This document shows, one piece after another, positions 53,961 to 63,318 of a DNA stretch of 64,000 bases (position 1 is its first letter; the number at the start of each line of letters is the position of its first letter). Both the position numbers and the translations under genes were made by a program. Source of the DNA: Microbulbifer hydrolyticus (GTDB taxonomy: Bacteria > Pseudomonadota > Gammaproteobacteria > Pseudomonadales > Cellvibrionaceae); contig NZ_CP047491.1 in the NCBI RefSeq assembly GCF_009931115.1, positions 3,423,501 to 3,487,500 on the forward strand, given 5' to 3'. The notes beneath the pieces were generated by a model that saw nothing but the letters and a program-made list of their open reading frames with translations, did no database searches and was not told the origin of the DNA.

Positions 53961-55913
53961 TTACTGCGGCAAGTTCAGTGTCTCGGCAATATCTGCCCAG
54001 GACACCAGCTTGAAGTTCTGGGTCTGGCTCGGCATACGATTGCGACCGTCCTGCACCACCAGCAGGCCCTGTGGATAGTCACTGCTAAATGCTGCACTGG
54101 ACACTTCGAGGCCGTCGGTTTCCGAGCTGCCATCGAGGTTCTTGTCCAGGTTGATATCCACCTTGAAGTGGCCGACAAACTGACTGCCATCGCGACTGAA
54201 CAGCGCGTAACTGTTGTTGCCCTGACTGGAAACGACCAGATAGCTTTTGTCGCCGGCGCCCTCCTGGTTATTCACGTAGAGCCCCATGCCTTCCACATCC
54301 GCGGCCAGGCGTTCGCCATCCACCGCGGCAATCAATTGCGGTTTGGCTTCACCACCCAGGAAAGCGGCGATGTCCAGTCGCCAGATCCCGCCGTCTTCCT
54401 CACCGAAAAACAGCATCTGCATTTCATCATCTACCACGCAGCCCTCTACCTGGCTTGCCACCGCCAGCGTGGCAACCTTCTTCAGGCTCCAGTCGACATT
54501 GCCGCTGCCGGGCACGATCTGCAGCAACTGCACAGGGCCCTCCTTGTCGGACACCCAGGCCATCAGGTCAGCACCTTTGCGGTATACGCACAGGCCGTAG
54601 GGGTCGTCCATCTCCAGGTTGCGCAGGCCCAGGTGCTCCACCTGCCCATCGGCAGTGATTCCGAACAAGCTGACACCGGGGTCAGTGCGATTGGTGGCCG
54701 CGGCAATAGCGACAAACTTGCCGTGCTGCATCGGGCGCAGGTCGACGTTGTTTACCCGGCCAACGGCAAAGTGCTCGAGCAACTTGCCGTTCAGGTCATA
54801 GACGCTGAGGCCACTCTTTTTGTCGGTACCGAGGATCAGGCTGGCAGCGGGATTGGCCGGATTGACCCAGATTGCCGGATCGTCGGCGGCGTCACCACCG
54901 GACTGAACCGGTACGGTCTGGCCGCTGGCGCGCACCCGTGGAATTTCTATCGGTCCCCGGAACGCCTGCATCTCGGGGGCGGGTTCCGGCAGCGCAACCG
55001 CGAAGCGGTGTATCTGGTCACTCTCTTCTTCCAGAGCCAGTAGTGCGCCCCGCTGTACCGCGGCCGACACCGGCTCCATATTCGCCAGCACCTCTGCAAA
55101 ATGCGGCTTCTGGCGAGGAGTGTTGATATTGAATGCGAGCACTTTGTGCCCGGCGGTCAGCCACAGGTTGCCGCTGACCCCATCCAGCCACAACCCGCCG
55201 AACGCTTCCTCGGCGAGCTCCGCGGAGGCCGCGAATACCTCACGCGCCTCATCCATTTCTGCATCCGCATTCAGGCTCCAGATACCCAGTGGCGGCTGCG
55301 CCACCAGCAACTTGCCGCTGCGGTCGTCAACCACACAGGACGAGACCTGCTCACCAAAATACAGCGGGCGCACGCCGGTGAATTGCCAGGCCTGTTCGCG
55401 GGGGTGCACCACGTATTCGTGGCCGAGACCATTTTCGTCGATGGCAAACAGGTGCGTACGACCCGCCTGACGGGAGAAGCACATCGCCACCTGGGGCGCG
55501 CTGGTGGCCATGGCCCCGAGGTAGCGTATCCGTGGACTGCCCTCCTCCAGGTCCAGCAGGCGCAACTGTAACTCGCCGCTATCTTCGTCGTAGACCGCAA
55601 TCAGCCAGCTGTCCTGCGCCTGCTGCTGCAGCGCGAAGCGCTCCACTGTGCCGCCGTCGAGGGCGAGTTTTTCACCACCCTCCGCATCTACCAGCACCAG
55701 GCCGCGCTTCTCGCTGGCTAGCAGCAGGTAGTCGCTGCCGCCCAGCTGTAGCGGGGCCAACTGGCTGGAGACTACATCGCGCAACGCCAGCGCGTTGTCG
55801 GCGGTGATCGGTTCGGGCTCCGCGGTGGTTTTATCTATTTGCGGGCCACAGGCACTGATCAGGCCGACCATTGCCAGCACCACAACGCCGCTTAGAAAAG
55901 CTTTACACGCCAT
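53961..55913 (-). CDS. Beta-propeller phytase lipoprotein with two propeller-like halves
   Basis: A 650-residue lipoprotein predicted to release phosphate from phytate. The lipobox LISAC puts the lipidated Cys at residue 22. The second half (about 320-650) carries the phytase signature DDPAIWVNP (about residue 343), TDKKSGLSVYDLNGK and a YLVVSSQGNNSYALFSRDG end. The first half (about 40-310) has similar repeats but not the full calcium/phosphate motif, a dual-domain layout. The ATG at 55913 is preferred over a GTG at 55934. It follows the TonB receptor gene by 210 bases on the same strand. Confidence 0.88.
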   Translation of the reverse strand: MACKAFLSGVVVLAMVGLISACGPQIDKTTAEPEPITADNALALRDVVSSQLAPLQLGGSDYLLLASEKRGLVLVDAEGGEKLALDGGTVERFALQQQAQDSWLIAVYDEDSGELQLRLLDLEEGSPRIRYLGAMATSAPQVAMCFSRQAGRTHLFAIDENGLGHEYVVHPREQAWQFTGVRPLYFGEQVSSCVVDDRSGKLLVAQPPLGIWSLNADAEMDEAREVFAASAELAEEAFGGLWLDGVSGNLWLTAGHKVLAFNINTPRQKPHFAEVLANMEPVSAAVQRGALLALEEESDQIHRFAVALPEPAPEMQAFRGPIEIPRVRASGQTVPVQSGGDAADDPAIWVNPANPAASLILGTDKKSGLSVYDLNGKLLEHFAVGRVNNVDLRPMQHGKFVAIAAATNRTDPGVSLFGITADGQVEHLGLRNLEMDDPYGLCVYRKGADLMAWVSDKEGPVQLLQIVPGSGNVDWSLKKVATLAVASQVEGCVVDDEMQMLFFGEEDGGIWRLDIAAFLGGEAKPQLIAAVDGERLAADVEGMGLYVNNQEGAGDKSYLVVSSQGNNSYALFSRDGSQFVGHFKVDINLDKNLDGSSETDGLEVSSAAFSSDYPQGLLVVQDGRNRMPSQTQNFKLVSWADIAETLNLPQ

Positions 55914-56045
55914 ATCAATATCGTTCGTTAACACGTCTGTCTGTCATTTATCGGCAGTTGCAGCCACCACTCCGACCACATATGCGGCAAAAATACGCGC
56001 GCCACATGTCGATTTCATGTCAAACAGATGACCGTTGAATCCAAT

Positions 56046-56090
56046 ATAAAAAATAGCAGAAAGCCCGGGCACGCATCAGTCAGTGCCGGG
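56046..56090 (-). terminator. Possible terminator after the TonB receptor gene
   Basis: CCCGGCAC pairs with GTGCCCGGG (one bulge), followed on the minus strand by CTTTCTGCTATTTTTT. It lies between the receptor and the phytase genes, so the phytase may have its own promoter or depend on read-through. Confidence 0.45.
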
Positions 56091-56123
56091 CCCCCTGCCG
56101 CGGTTTTGGGGCGGCTCAGAACA

Positions 56124-58721
56124 TTAGAAGGTTGAGTACGTCACTCCCAGCACGTAAGCCGGACCGTACTCCTCGTACTGGCCGTTGAAGCCACGACGGT
56201 TGGCGTAGAAGGGTTCGTCGGTGAGGTTCACCCCGTTGAAGAACACCTGTACGCCATTTTCGAAGCGATACCTGGCCGACAGGTCCATCTGCATGTGCTG
56301 GTCTTCGTAGAGGTCAAACGCCTCATCTTCCAGATCCACTTCCAGCAGGCGCTCGCCCTTGTAGGCCGTCGACAGGCGCAGGCTCAGGGCATCGCGCTCG
56401 TAGCCGACGATAAAGTTGGCCACCAGATCTGCCTGCGACGGGAGTGAGATCCTGTTGCTGCGCCCGGCGTCCGTACCCAGCCCCAGGTCCGCTTCGGAGT
56501 CGGTGAAGGTGGCGTTGGCACGCAGCAGGAAGCCGTTGTCGAAACCGCGGGTCCAGGTCATTTCAGCGCCGGTGAGGGTCGCCTGGTCACCGTTGATGGG
56601 CTGGAAAATTTCCGCTTCTTCCACCGCCAGGCTACCTACGTACAGGCTGTAGTCGGCACTGCTGGCGACGTCGGCGGTAACCACAAAATTGTCGATCTGC
56701 TTGTGAAAGGCGCCGAGAGAGAACATCCCCAGGGAATCGGCGTAGTATTCGAAGGAAACGTCGTAGTTACGCGCCTCGTAGGGATCCAGTGCCGGGTTGC
56801 CCGCTTCCACTTCCAGCTCACCCTCATCGTATTCGATGGCCTCCGGCGACGGATTCAGGTCACCGAAAGACGGACGGGACAGGGACTCGGTATAGGCCGC
56901 GCGCAGTACCACGTTTTCGCTGTAGTCGTACTTGACGTTCACGCTCGGAAACAGGTTGTGGTAGTTGCGCTCATACGCGACCGCGGCCGCGTACACGTCT
57001 TCAGCCAGTTCTTCTGATCCGGGAATCGGCGCGCCGGACTCGGCCACACGGTAACCCTCGGCACTGAAGTCAGTCGCTTCATAGCGCACGCCGTACGCCA
57101 GGCTGGCACGTCCGAAATCGATATCGTTCATTACGTAGAACGCGGAGATATCTTCGTTCATTACATAATCGCGCGCAGAATCCAGCGCTGTGCTGGTTTC
57201 ATCAATTTCGAAGTTACCCAGGTTCTGGTTGATAAACGTGTTGAGCGCGCCCTTGTTCACGCCCGGGCCAAAGTTGCCAAGGCCGTACTCGACACCGGTA
57301 AGGGCAAAGTCTGCGAGGGTGAAGTCACCACCAAAGCCATCGTAAACCGTCGCGTTCAGGTCACCGGTTTTCTCGCGACGGCGCTCGTGTACACCGAACT
57401 TCAACTCAGAGGGGTTGCCGGCCACTTCGAGGTCACGACGGATATCGATGCGAAAGCTCAGCTCTTCATCGTCGGTGTAGTTGTCTTCGACTACCAGCTC
57501 ATCCAGCTCGTAGCTGCCGGCATCCGTGGCGCTGGCGTCAGCGGCGAACATTTTCGGAGTTTTACCGGCGCGGGTGTAGCCCAGCTCCAGGCCTTCCTGA
57601 ACGAAGGTGGTATCACGACGGAACGGTTCGGACTCTTCGGCGTGGGAGAAACCGAGTGCATATTCCACCCCCCAGGTGTCCAAGTCGTGGGTGCCGCCCG
57701 CAACGACAGAAAGGATTTCCTGCTCTTCGTAGCGGTCTTTCAATTCCTTCTCCAGCGCCGCATCAGACCAGGTCACAGAGCTTCCCGAAATGGTATCCGG
57801 ATCGTCATTTTCCTCGTCCAGCTTGTAGGAGTTACGCTGGCGCTCCTCGGTATCGGAGAAATCAGAATAGAGCGTGTGCAGGTACAGCTGACTGCCCTCG
57901 GAAATTTCGAGGTCAAAGTTTGCCGCCAGACCGGTGCGTTCGCGGGTTACGGTATAGTCGCGCTCCTCGATTTCCGCGGCAGTGATACCTTCGCTCCCGT
58001 CCAGTGCAGTAAATTCTTCCCATACACCGTCGGTCTCAATGTTTTCCGAGCCAAAGTTGCGCTCGTGGTGGGACGCGGCGATGGCAACGCCGAGCCTACG
58101 CTCGCCGAGCTCAAACTGGTTGGTGTAAGTGCCGGCAATTTTCGGGCTGTTTTCTCCCTGCAGTTCGCTGTAGCCATTTTCCACGCTCACCTTGTAGGTC
58201 TGACCGTCATGTTCCAGTGCATTGATGCTCTTGATCTCGATGGCGCCACCAATGGAATCGGCACTCATGTCCGGCGTCAGGGTCTTGAATACTTCGAGGC
58301 TTGCCAGCAGGTCCGATGGTATTACGTCCAGGGCTACGGCGCGGCTATCGGTTTCCGGGGCCGGCAGGTTCATGCCGTTGATGGTGGAGGCATTCAGGTT
58401 GGGATCAATACCGCGCACCCCTACAAAGCGCCCCTCCCCCTGGTCGCGGGCGATAAATACGCCAGACATGCGCTGCAGGGCTTCGGTCACGTTGGCATCC
58501 GGCAATTCGCCAATGGCTTCGGACGTCTGTACTGCGACAACCTTGTTGGACGCACGCTGGCGCTCGATATCACTGCGGGCATTGGCGGCCTGAGCGGTGA
58601 CCTCGATGGTCTCCATCAGCTCCCCCTGCTTTTCCGGTGATTCCTGCGCCGCGGCATTTACACAGATGATTGCGGCGGCAAGAGGTGCCACCATTTTCAG
58701 GTTCAATACTGACTTGGTCAT
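56124..58721 (-). CDS. TonB-dependent outer-membrane receptor (TonB-Xanth-Caul type)
   Basis: An 865-residue outer-membrane transporter. It has a signal peptide (ending near VNAAAQ), a TonB-box-like METIEVTAQ, a plug domain (LPDANVTEALQRMSGVFIAR, then GRFVGVRGIDPNLNASTING) and a 22-strand barrel ending with the outer-membrane signature Phe (VTYSTF). I chose the ATG at 58721 (MTKSVLNLK), which gives a clean signal peptide; the frame is open 33 codons further. With phytase next to it the receptor may take up a phosphate-rich compound, perhaps an inositol phosphate, but sequence alone cannot show the ligand. Confidence 0.93.
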   Translation of the reverse strand: MTKSVLNLKMVAPLAAAIICVNAAAQESPEKQGELMETIEVTAQAANARSDIERQRASNKVVAVQTSEAIGELPDANVTEALQRMSGVFIARDQGEGRFVGVRGIDPNLNASTINGMNLPAPETDSRAVALDVIPSDLLASLEVFKTLTPDMSADSIGGAIEIKSINALEHDGQTYKVSVENGYSELQGENSPKIAGTYTNQFELGERRLGVAIAASHHERNFGSENIETDGVWEEFTALDGSEGITAAEIEERDYTVTRERTGLAANFDLEISEGSQLYLHTLYSDFSDTEERQRNSYKLDEENDDPDTISGSSVTWSDAALEKELKDRYEEQEILSVVAGGTHDLDTWGVEYALGFSHAEESEPFRRDTTFVQEGLELGYTRAGKTPKMFAADASATDAGSYELDELVVEDNYTDDEELSFRIDIRRDLEVAGNPSELKFGVHERRREKTGDLNATVYDGFGGDFTLADFALTGVEYGLGNFGPGVNKGALNTFINQNLGNFEIDETSTALDSARDYVMNEDISAFYVMNDIDFGRASLAYGVRYEATDFSAEGYRVAESGAPIPGSEELAEDVYAAAVAYERNYHNLFPSVNVKYDYSENVVLRAAYTESLSRPSFGDLNPSPEAIEYDEGELEVEAGNPALDPYEARNYDVSFEYYADSLGMFSLGAFHKQIDNFVVTADVASSADYSLYVGSLAVEEAEIFQPINGDQATLTGAEMTWTRGFDNGFLLRANATFTDSEADLGLGTDAGRSNRISLPSQADLVANFIVGYERDALSLRLSTAYKGERLLEVDLEDEAFDLYEDQHMQMDLSARYRFENGVQVFFNGVNLTDEPFYANRRGFNGQYEEYGPAYVLGVTYSTF

Positions 58722-58997
58722 AGGTCCCCGTTTCCCTTTTACCCGTTTCCACCAGAAAGTGGTTTTTACTGTTACAGAAGCAGTTGTCTGGTCGTTTGTC
58801 GGCGGGGAAATACACAGCACTTCGCCCTACCGGTTGATTTGAGGGCGCAGGCTAGTCCTGACTTGTGAAATTTGCGTTACGCTTTTTTTAAAATTGTCAT
58901 ATTGCGCCGCTAACCTCTGCTTCACGAAGAGGGAGTCGGCACGACGGGCAACGACCAGCTCGCGCCGAAAGAAAAATGAATTTTTGGTTACCAAGTG

Positions 58998-60953
58998 ATG
59001 ACAGACAGCAAACACGTTTCCCCGGAAAAGCAGGCACCTGACAGCCCGCACAGACGCACCCTGTTCAAGGCAATCGGCGCAGCGACCGCCGCCACCGCCG
59101 GTGCCACGGTGCTACCGGGCTGCCTACAGGACAAAAAGAGCAACGCCTCGGCAAACCTGAAGTTCAACGAGATACCGCACCGGCTGGACTTCAAGCACCA
59201 TGTACCTGAAGGCTACAGCGCCGACCGGGTACTGAGCTGGGGGGATCCACTGGATGCGTTCGCGGGGAAATTCAAACCGGAGCAACTGAACGCTTCGGAG
59301 CAGGCCAGGCGCTTCGGCTACAACAACGACTTTATCGCCTATATGCCCCTGGCCAATGACGCCGGCCCCGGCGAGGGCGAGAAACATCGTCAAAGCCGGA
59401 ATAGCGAGCACGGGCTACTGTGCATCAACCACGAGTACACGCAGCCGCATCTGATGTTTTCCGGATACACGGAAAAGAGTTCCAACCGCGGCACCCGTGA
59501 CGAACATATTGCGGTCGAACAACAGGCCTGTGGGCACACGATTGTTGAGATAGAAAAAACGCCAGACGGTTGGCTGCCGGTGCTGGGCAGCCTGTACAAC
59601 CGCCGACTCTCCCTCACCACGGCCATGAACATTGTCGGTGTCGCCGCCGGTGACCGCCGCCTGCAGACCAACGAAGATCCCACGGGCACGCGGGTATTGG
59701 GCACCGTGGGAAATTGTGCCGGCGGAAAAACCCCGTGGGGGACCGTGCTGATTGCCGAGGAGGGTTTTGGTGGCGCCTTTCAGGGGGACCCGGACAATGT
59801 GGCGGATGAAATCGAGGCCCGCAATCACCACGCGTTTGGCATTTCTCCGGGAAACCGCAACTGGGGCGATTATGACCGCCGCTTCGATATTACCGTGGAG
59901 CCGAACGAACCAAACCGGTTTGGCTGGATGGTGGAATACGATCCGTACGATCCGGAATCCACACCACGCAAGCTGACCGGTCTCGGGCGCTTTGAGCACG
60001 AGGGGTTCACGCTGGTGAGCAAGCCGGGAAAACCCATCGTTGCCTATGGCGGTGACGACGACGAGCACCAGTTTGTGTATCGCTTTGTATCCCGCGGTGT
60101 TTATCAGCCGGGTGACGATGTACGCAACCGCGAATTGCTGACCGAAGGTACGCTTTATGCGGGCCAGTTTTCCGAGGGCGGCATTGGCCGCTGGCTACCG
60201 CTGCTACACGGCCGGGGCCCACTGACGCAGGAAAACGGATTCAGGAATCAGGCTGACGTGCTGGTAGATGCCCGGCGTGCCGCCAGGCTGCTCGGCGCGA
60301 CACCGATGGACCGGCCAGAGGACGTAGAGACAAACCCGGTCAATGACTGCACCTACGTGATGCTGACCAAAAACAAAAAACGCAAACCCGATCAGGTAAA
60401 TGCGGCCAATCCCCGCGCGCGCAACACTGCGGGGCATGTTCTTGAGATAGTGCCGCCCGGACGCAGCGGCGCAAGGGACCATGTCAGTGATACCTTTCAC
60501 TGGAATACGTTTCTGCTGGGCGGCAACCCCAATGCGGAGGATCCGGCCGAGCGAGGCGCCTACGGCCAGCAGCACACAGGCAATATTTCTGCCGACGGCT
60601 GGTTTGCCAACCCGGACAATGTGGCGTTCGATCAGCGCGGCAATATGTGGATCGCAACCGACGGCTGTGAGAGCTTCGGGTTTCACGATGGACTCTGGGC
60701 CATGGCCACGGAAGGTGAGCTGAGAGCCGCACCGAGGCACTTCTTTGGCTGCCCGCAAGGTGGTGAAATCTGCGGCCCCGAATTTACCCCGGATGGTAAA
60801 ACCCTGTTTGTTTCTGTTCAGCACCCGGCGGATGCGGACGGCTCCACATTCGATAACCCGCTACACCGCTGGCCGGATAACGATCCTGACCTTCCCCCAA
60901 GACCGACGGTACTGGCGATTCGCCGAAAGGATGCAGGGGTCGTAGGAAGCTAG
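58998..60953 (+). CDS. phoX: PhoX-family alkaline phosphatase, Tat lipoprotein
   Basis: PhoX enzymes are calcium- and iron-dependent phosphatases that free phosphate from esters. The 651 residues have a twin-arginine signal (RRTLFKAIG, residues 19-27) and a lipobox LPGC with Cys 42. The core has NCAGGKTPWGTVLIAEEGFG, whose Cys is the iron ligand in the family, LCINHEYTQPH, and a C-terminal DGKTLFVSVQHPADADG. I prefer the ATG at 58998 to the GTG one codon earlier. It diverges from the TonB receptor gene. No clear Pho box was found. Confidence 0.9.
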   Translation: MTDSKHVSPEKQAPDSPHRRTLFKAIGAATAATAGATVLPGCLQDKKSNASANLKFNEIPHRLDFKHHVPEGYSADRVLSWGDPLDAFAGKFKPEQLNASEQARRFGYNNDFIAYMPLANDAGPGEGEKHRQSRNSEHGLLCINHEYTQPHLMFSGYTEKSSNRGTRDEHIAVEQQACGHTIVEIEKTPDGWLPVLGSLYNRRLSLTTAMNIVGVAAGDRRLQTNEDPTGTRVLGTVGNCAGGKTPWGTVLIAEEGFGGAFQGDPDNVADEIEARNHHAFGISPGNRNWGDYDRRFDITVEPNEPNRFGWMVEYDPYDPESTPRKLTGLGRFEHEGFTLVSKPGKPIVAYGGDDDEHQFVYRFVSRGVYQPGDDVRNRELLTEGTLYAGQFSEGGIGRWLPLLHGRGPLTQENGFRNQADVLVDARRAARLLGATPMDRPEDVETNPVNDCTYVMLTKNKKRKPDQVNAANPRARNTAGHVLEIVPPGRSGARDHVSDTFHWNTFLLGGNPNAEDPAERGAYGQQHTGNISADGWFANPDNVAFDQRGNMWIATDGCESFGFHDGLWAMATEGELRAAPRHFFGCPQGGEICGPEFTPDGKTLFVSVQHPADADGSTFDNPLHRWPDNDPDLPPRPTVLAIRRKDAGVVGS

Positions 60954-60974
60954 GGCGTTTTGGTTTGCACTGGC

Positions 60975-61008
60975 GCGGGTCGGGTGGCAGGACCGCTACC
61001 CGGCCCGC
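60975..61008. other. Stem-loop between convergent phoX and msrQ
   Basis: GCGGGTCGGGT (60975-60985) pairs with ACCCGGCCCGC (60998-61008), an 11-bp stem with one G-T wobble and a 12-base loop. There is no U-tract. Confidence 0.5.
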
Positions 61009-61039
61009 TCACTGCCAGCGCGCAACGGCCAGTCCAGAC

Positions 61040-61672
61040 CTACCAGCTGCGCAAGGATCTAACCCAGCGCACCACAGACTGCCGTCGCCAGATCAGCAGA
61101 GCCAGGGCGATGGACAAATAAATCGCGGGCTCAATCCAGCCGCTCTTCACCGACCACCAGAAATGCCAGCAGACCAGCAACACGACCGGATACAGCACGC
61201 CGTGTAGCTTCTTCCAGTTCTTCCCCATCTTGCGCATCAGTACCGGCAGTGAGGTGACTGCGAGCGCAAGCAACATCAGCCACGCGGTGAAACCGAGCAG
61301 GATATAGGTGCGTTTGACCAGCTCGCTGCCAATGAGAGACCAGTCCAGCGCCAGGTCCAGCGCCAGCCAGGCACTAAAGTGCAGGCTGGCCCAGGTAAAA
61401 CACCACAACCCGAGCGGTCTGCGCACTCGGTTCAATTGGCCGAAGTGCAGCGCACGCGCCAGCGGTGAGACCAGCAGTGTAAGCAGAAGCAGGCGCAGGG
61501 CCCCCATACCCAGGTAATGGATCAGCTCCTTTACCGGATCGCCGCCAAGGTCACCGCGATTGATGGCAACAAACAGCCACAACAGTGGCAGCAGCGCGCC
61601 TGCGTGTACGCAGACCTGTAGCACAATCACCAGCCGCTTGCGCCACGCCGTTTTATTCTCAGGGCGGCTCAT
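61040..61672 (-). CDS. msrQ: MsrQ, heme membrane subunit of MsrPQ
   Basis: MsrQ is the inner-membrane heme protein that passes electrons to MsrP. The 210 residues have about six membrane helices, with conserved histidines such as LIHYLGMGALRL, ASLHFSAWLALDL and KKLHGVLYPVV, and the family WH motif (LVCWHFWWSVKSG). The start overlaps the msrP stop by one base. Confidence 0.93.
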   Translation of the reverse strand: MSRPENKTAWRKRLVIVLQVCVHAGALLPLLWLFVAINRGDLGGDPVKELIHYLGMGALRLLLLTLLVSPLARALHFGQLNRVRRPLGLWCFTWASLHFSAWLALDLALDWSLIGSELVKRTYILLGFTAWLMLLALAVTSLPVLMRKMGKNWKKLHGVLYPVVLLVCWHFWWSVKSGWIEPAIYLSIALALLIWRRQSVVRWVRSLRSW

Positions 61673-62673
61673 CAGTAAAACTTTTTCAGGTTCATACCGG
61701 TGTAAAGGTCGGCCACGGCATCCGCGTATCCGTTGAATGGCAGCGTCTTCTGCCGCTTGGCCGCGAACAGGCCGCCGGGACCGATAAAGCGCTCACTGGC
61801 CTGAGACCAGCGCGGGTGATCCACCGCGGGATTCACATTGGCGTAGAAGCCGTACTCCTGTGGAGCCAGCTTGTTCCAGCTGGTCGGCGGCATACGCTCC
61901 ACCAACTTGATTTTGACGATGGACTTGATCCCCTTGAAGCCGTACTTCCAGGGGACGACCAGGCGGATGGGCGCGCCATTCTGCGGCGGCAAGGTTTTGC
62001 CATACAGGCCCACGGAAAGAATGGTCAGGGGATGCATGGCTTCGTCCATCCGCAGGCCCTCCACATAGGGGTAATCCACCCCGCCCCCCACATAGCGATT
62101 GCGCTGTCCGGGCATCTGCTGCGGATCGTAGAGGGTCTCGAAGGCGACATATTTGGCGCGGCTGGTGGGAGCGAAGCGCTTCAGGAACTTGCCAAGTTCA
62201 AACCCCACCCAGGGAATCACCATGGACCAGGCTTCCACACAACGCATCCGGTAGATACGCTCTTCGAGACCGGATTCCTGCATCAGCTTCCATACATCCA
62301 CCGTCGCCGGTTTCTCTACCTCGCCCTCCACGCGCAGGGTCCAGGGCTCCAGCTTCAGGGACTGGCTGTTCTCCGCCGGATCGGTTTTGCCGGTGCCGAA
62401 TTCGTAAAAATTGTTGTAATTGGTGACCTTCGCTTCCGGCGTCAGAATCAGGTCCGGCGGCGGTTTGTGGGGGGAGAATGTGAGTGGCTTACGCACCGCA
62501 GCCTCTGTCTTGTCCGCCCCGAACAGGTCCAGGGCATGGGCATTGCGCGCGAGCAACAGACCACCGATACCGGCGCAAAGCCCCTTTATAACGGTGCGGC
62601 GGGAAACATACGCAGACTCCGGTGTGGTCTGCGCTTCAGTCAGGCTATGTCGCGGCGGTGATTTGATCAGCAC
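61672..62673 (-). CDS. msrP: MsrP, periplasmic methionine sulfoxide reductase
   Basis: MsrP is a molybdopterin enzyme that repairs oxidised methionines in periplasmic proteins, including after hypochlorite stress in E. coli. A Tat signal SRRTVIKGL (residues 24-32) is present, and the molybdenum-ligating Cys is at about residue 145 in [16 protein letters not shown] chose the GTG at 62673, with GGAGAG five bases before it, giving 333 residues (E. coli 334). The 7 codons further upstream do not fit the family. Confidence 0.95.
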   Translation of the reverse strand: MLIKSPPRHSLTEAQTTPESAYVSRRTVIKGLCAGIGGLLLARNAHALDLFGADKTEAAVRKPLTFSPHKPPPDLILTPEAKVTNYNNFYEFGTGKTDPAENSQSLKLEPWTLRVEGEVEKPATVDVWKLMQESGLEERIYRMRCVEAWSMVIPWVGFELGKFLKRFAPTSRAKYVAFETLYDPQQMPGQRNRYVGGGVDYPYVEGLRMDEAMHPLTILSVGLYGKTLPPQNGAPIRLVVPWKYGFKGIKSIVKIKLVERMPPTSWNKLAPQEYGFYANVNPAVDHPRWSQASERFIGPGGLFAAKRQKTLPFNGYADAVADLYTGMNLKKFY

Positions 62674-63085
62674 GATATCTCTCCAGCGTGTCACAAATTA
62701 GAGCAGTACTTGTTGGTCGATTGAGCCGTGTTTTTCTTACAGCGGGCCTTGTAGCGCCTCATCTAACAGGCCTCACGGATGCCACAGTGCTTACGGATGA
62801 TAGGTTCGAAGCGCCTGTTCTGGTCCTGTCTAAGAACCTTTCCCGATAACTTGGTTCAGGATTATTCCCGATTGCAATGCAGAACATTTTTCTTGGTGAC
62901 CGGGGAAAATACAGTCTAATGTTTTAGAACCACGGTCACCTTCTACAGAAACCGTCGGGTGGCACTACGCGGACGGTGCTATCAGTAACCGCATCCACCG
63001 CGGCAGCCTGCCGAAACGCTGTGAAGCCGTGGCCATTGGCCCGACATAGCCAACCCCCCAACACTGACCCTATGAGGTAGCAAAC
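62674..63085. other. Intergenic stretch between msrP and the 48-residue membrane protein
   Basis: No gene or terminator was recognised in these 412 bases. It should hold the divergent promoters for msrPQ and the small protein gene. A weak candidate for the rightward gene, TTGGTG then TAATGT with 18 bases between, lies around 62893-62922. No other structure stands out. Confidence 0.35.
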
Positions 63086-63232
63086 ATGCTTGAGACGATT
63101 ATTGTCATACTTGTCGTGCTCTGGCTGCTGGGGCTCGTGAGCTCTTACACCATGGGTGGCTTTCTGCATGTATTACTGGTTATCGCCGTAATCCTGCTGA
63201 TTCTACGCCTGGTGCGTGGACGCGGACCATAG
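63086..63232 (+). CDS. Small membrane protein, lmo0937 (DUF5670) family
   Basis: A 48-residue protein with two membrane segments: MLETIIVILVVLWLLGLVSS and a second run ending ILLILRLVRGRGP, joined by a YTMGGFLH turn. This matches the short lmo0937-type proteins, known only as small membrane proteins. GAGG lies eight bases upstream of the ATG. It is single, with a bidirectional terminator just after it. Confidence 0.85.
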   Translation: MLETIIVILVVLWLLGLVSSYTMGGFLHVLLVIAVILLILRLVRGRGP

Positions 63233-63263
63233 CCTGATGCAAGTGCCCGCATTGCGGGATAAA

Positions 63264-63299
63264 CCATAAAAAACGCCGGTGATCCGGCGTTTTTTATGG
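63264..63299. terminator. Bidirectional terminator between the small protein and marC genes
   Basis: A 16-bp perfect stem (CCATAAAAAACGCCGG / CCGGCGTTTTTTATGG) with a 4-base loop has A- and T-tracts on its two sides, so it can end both convergent genes. Confidence 0.93.
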
Positions 63300-63318
63300 T
63301 CCGGGGAAAAGCAACGGC

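Noticed and set aside
58722..58820. 33-codon N-terminal extension of the TonB receptor
   Set aside because: The extension lacks a signal peptide and breaks the one that begins at 58721.
58722..58997. Possible Pho box between the TonB receptor and phoX genes
   Set aside because: One half-like TGTCAT occurs, but the second half and 11-base spacing are missing. The match is too weak to call.
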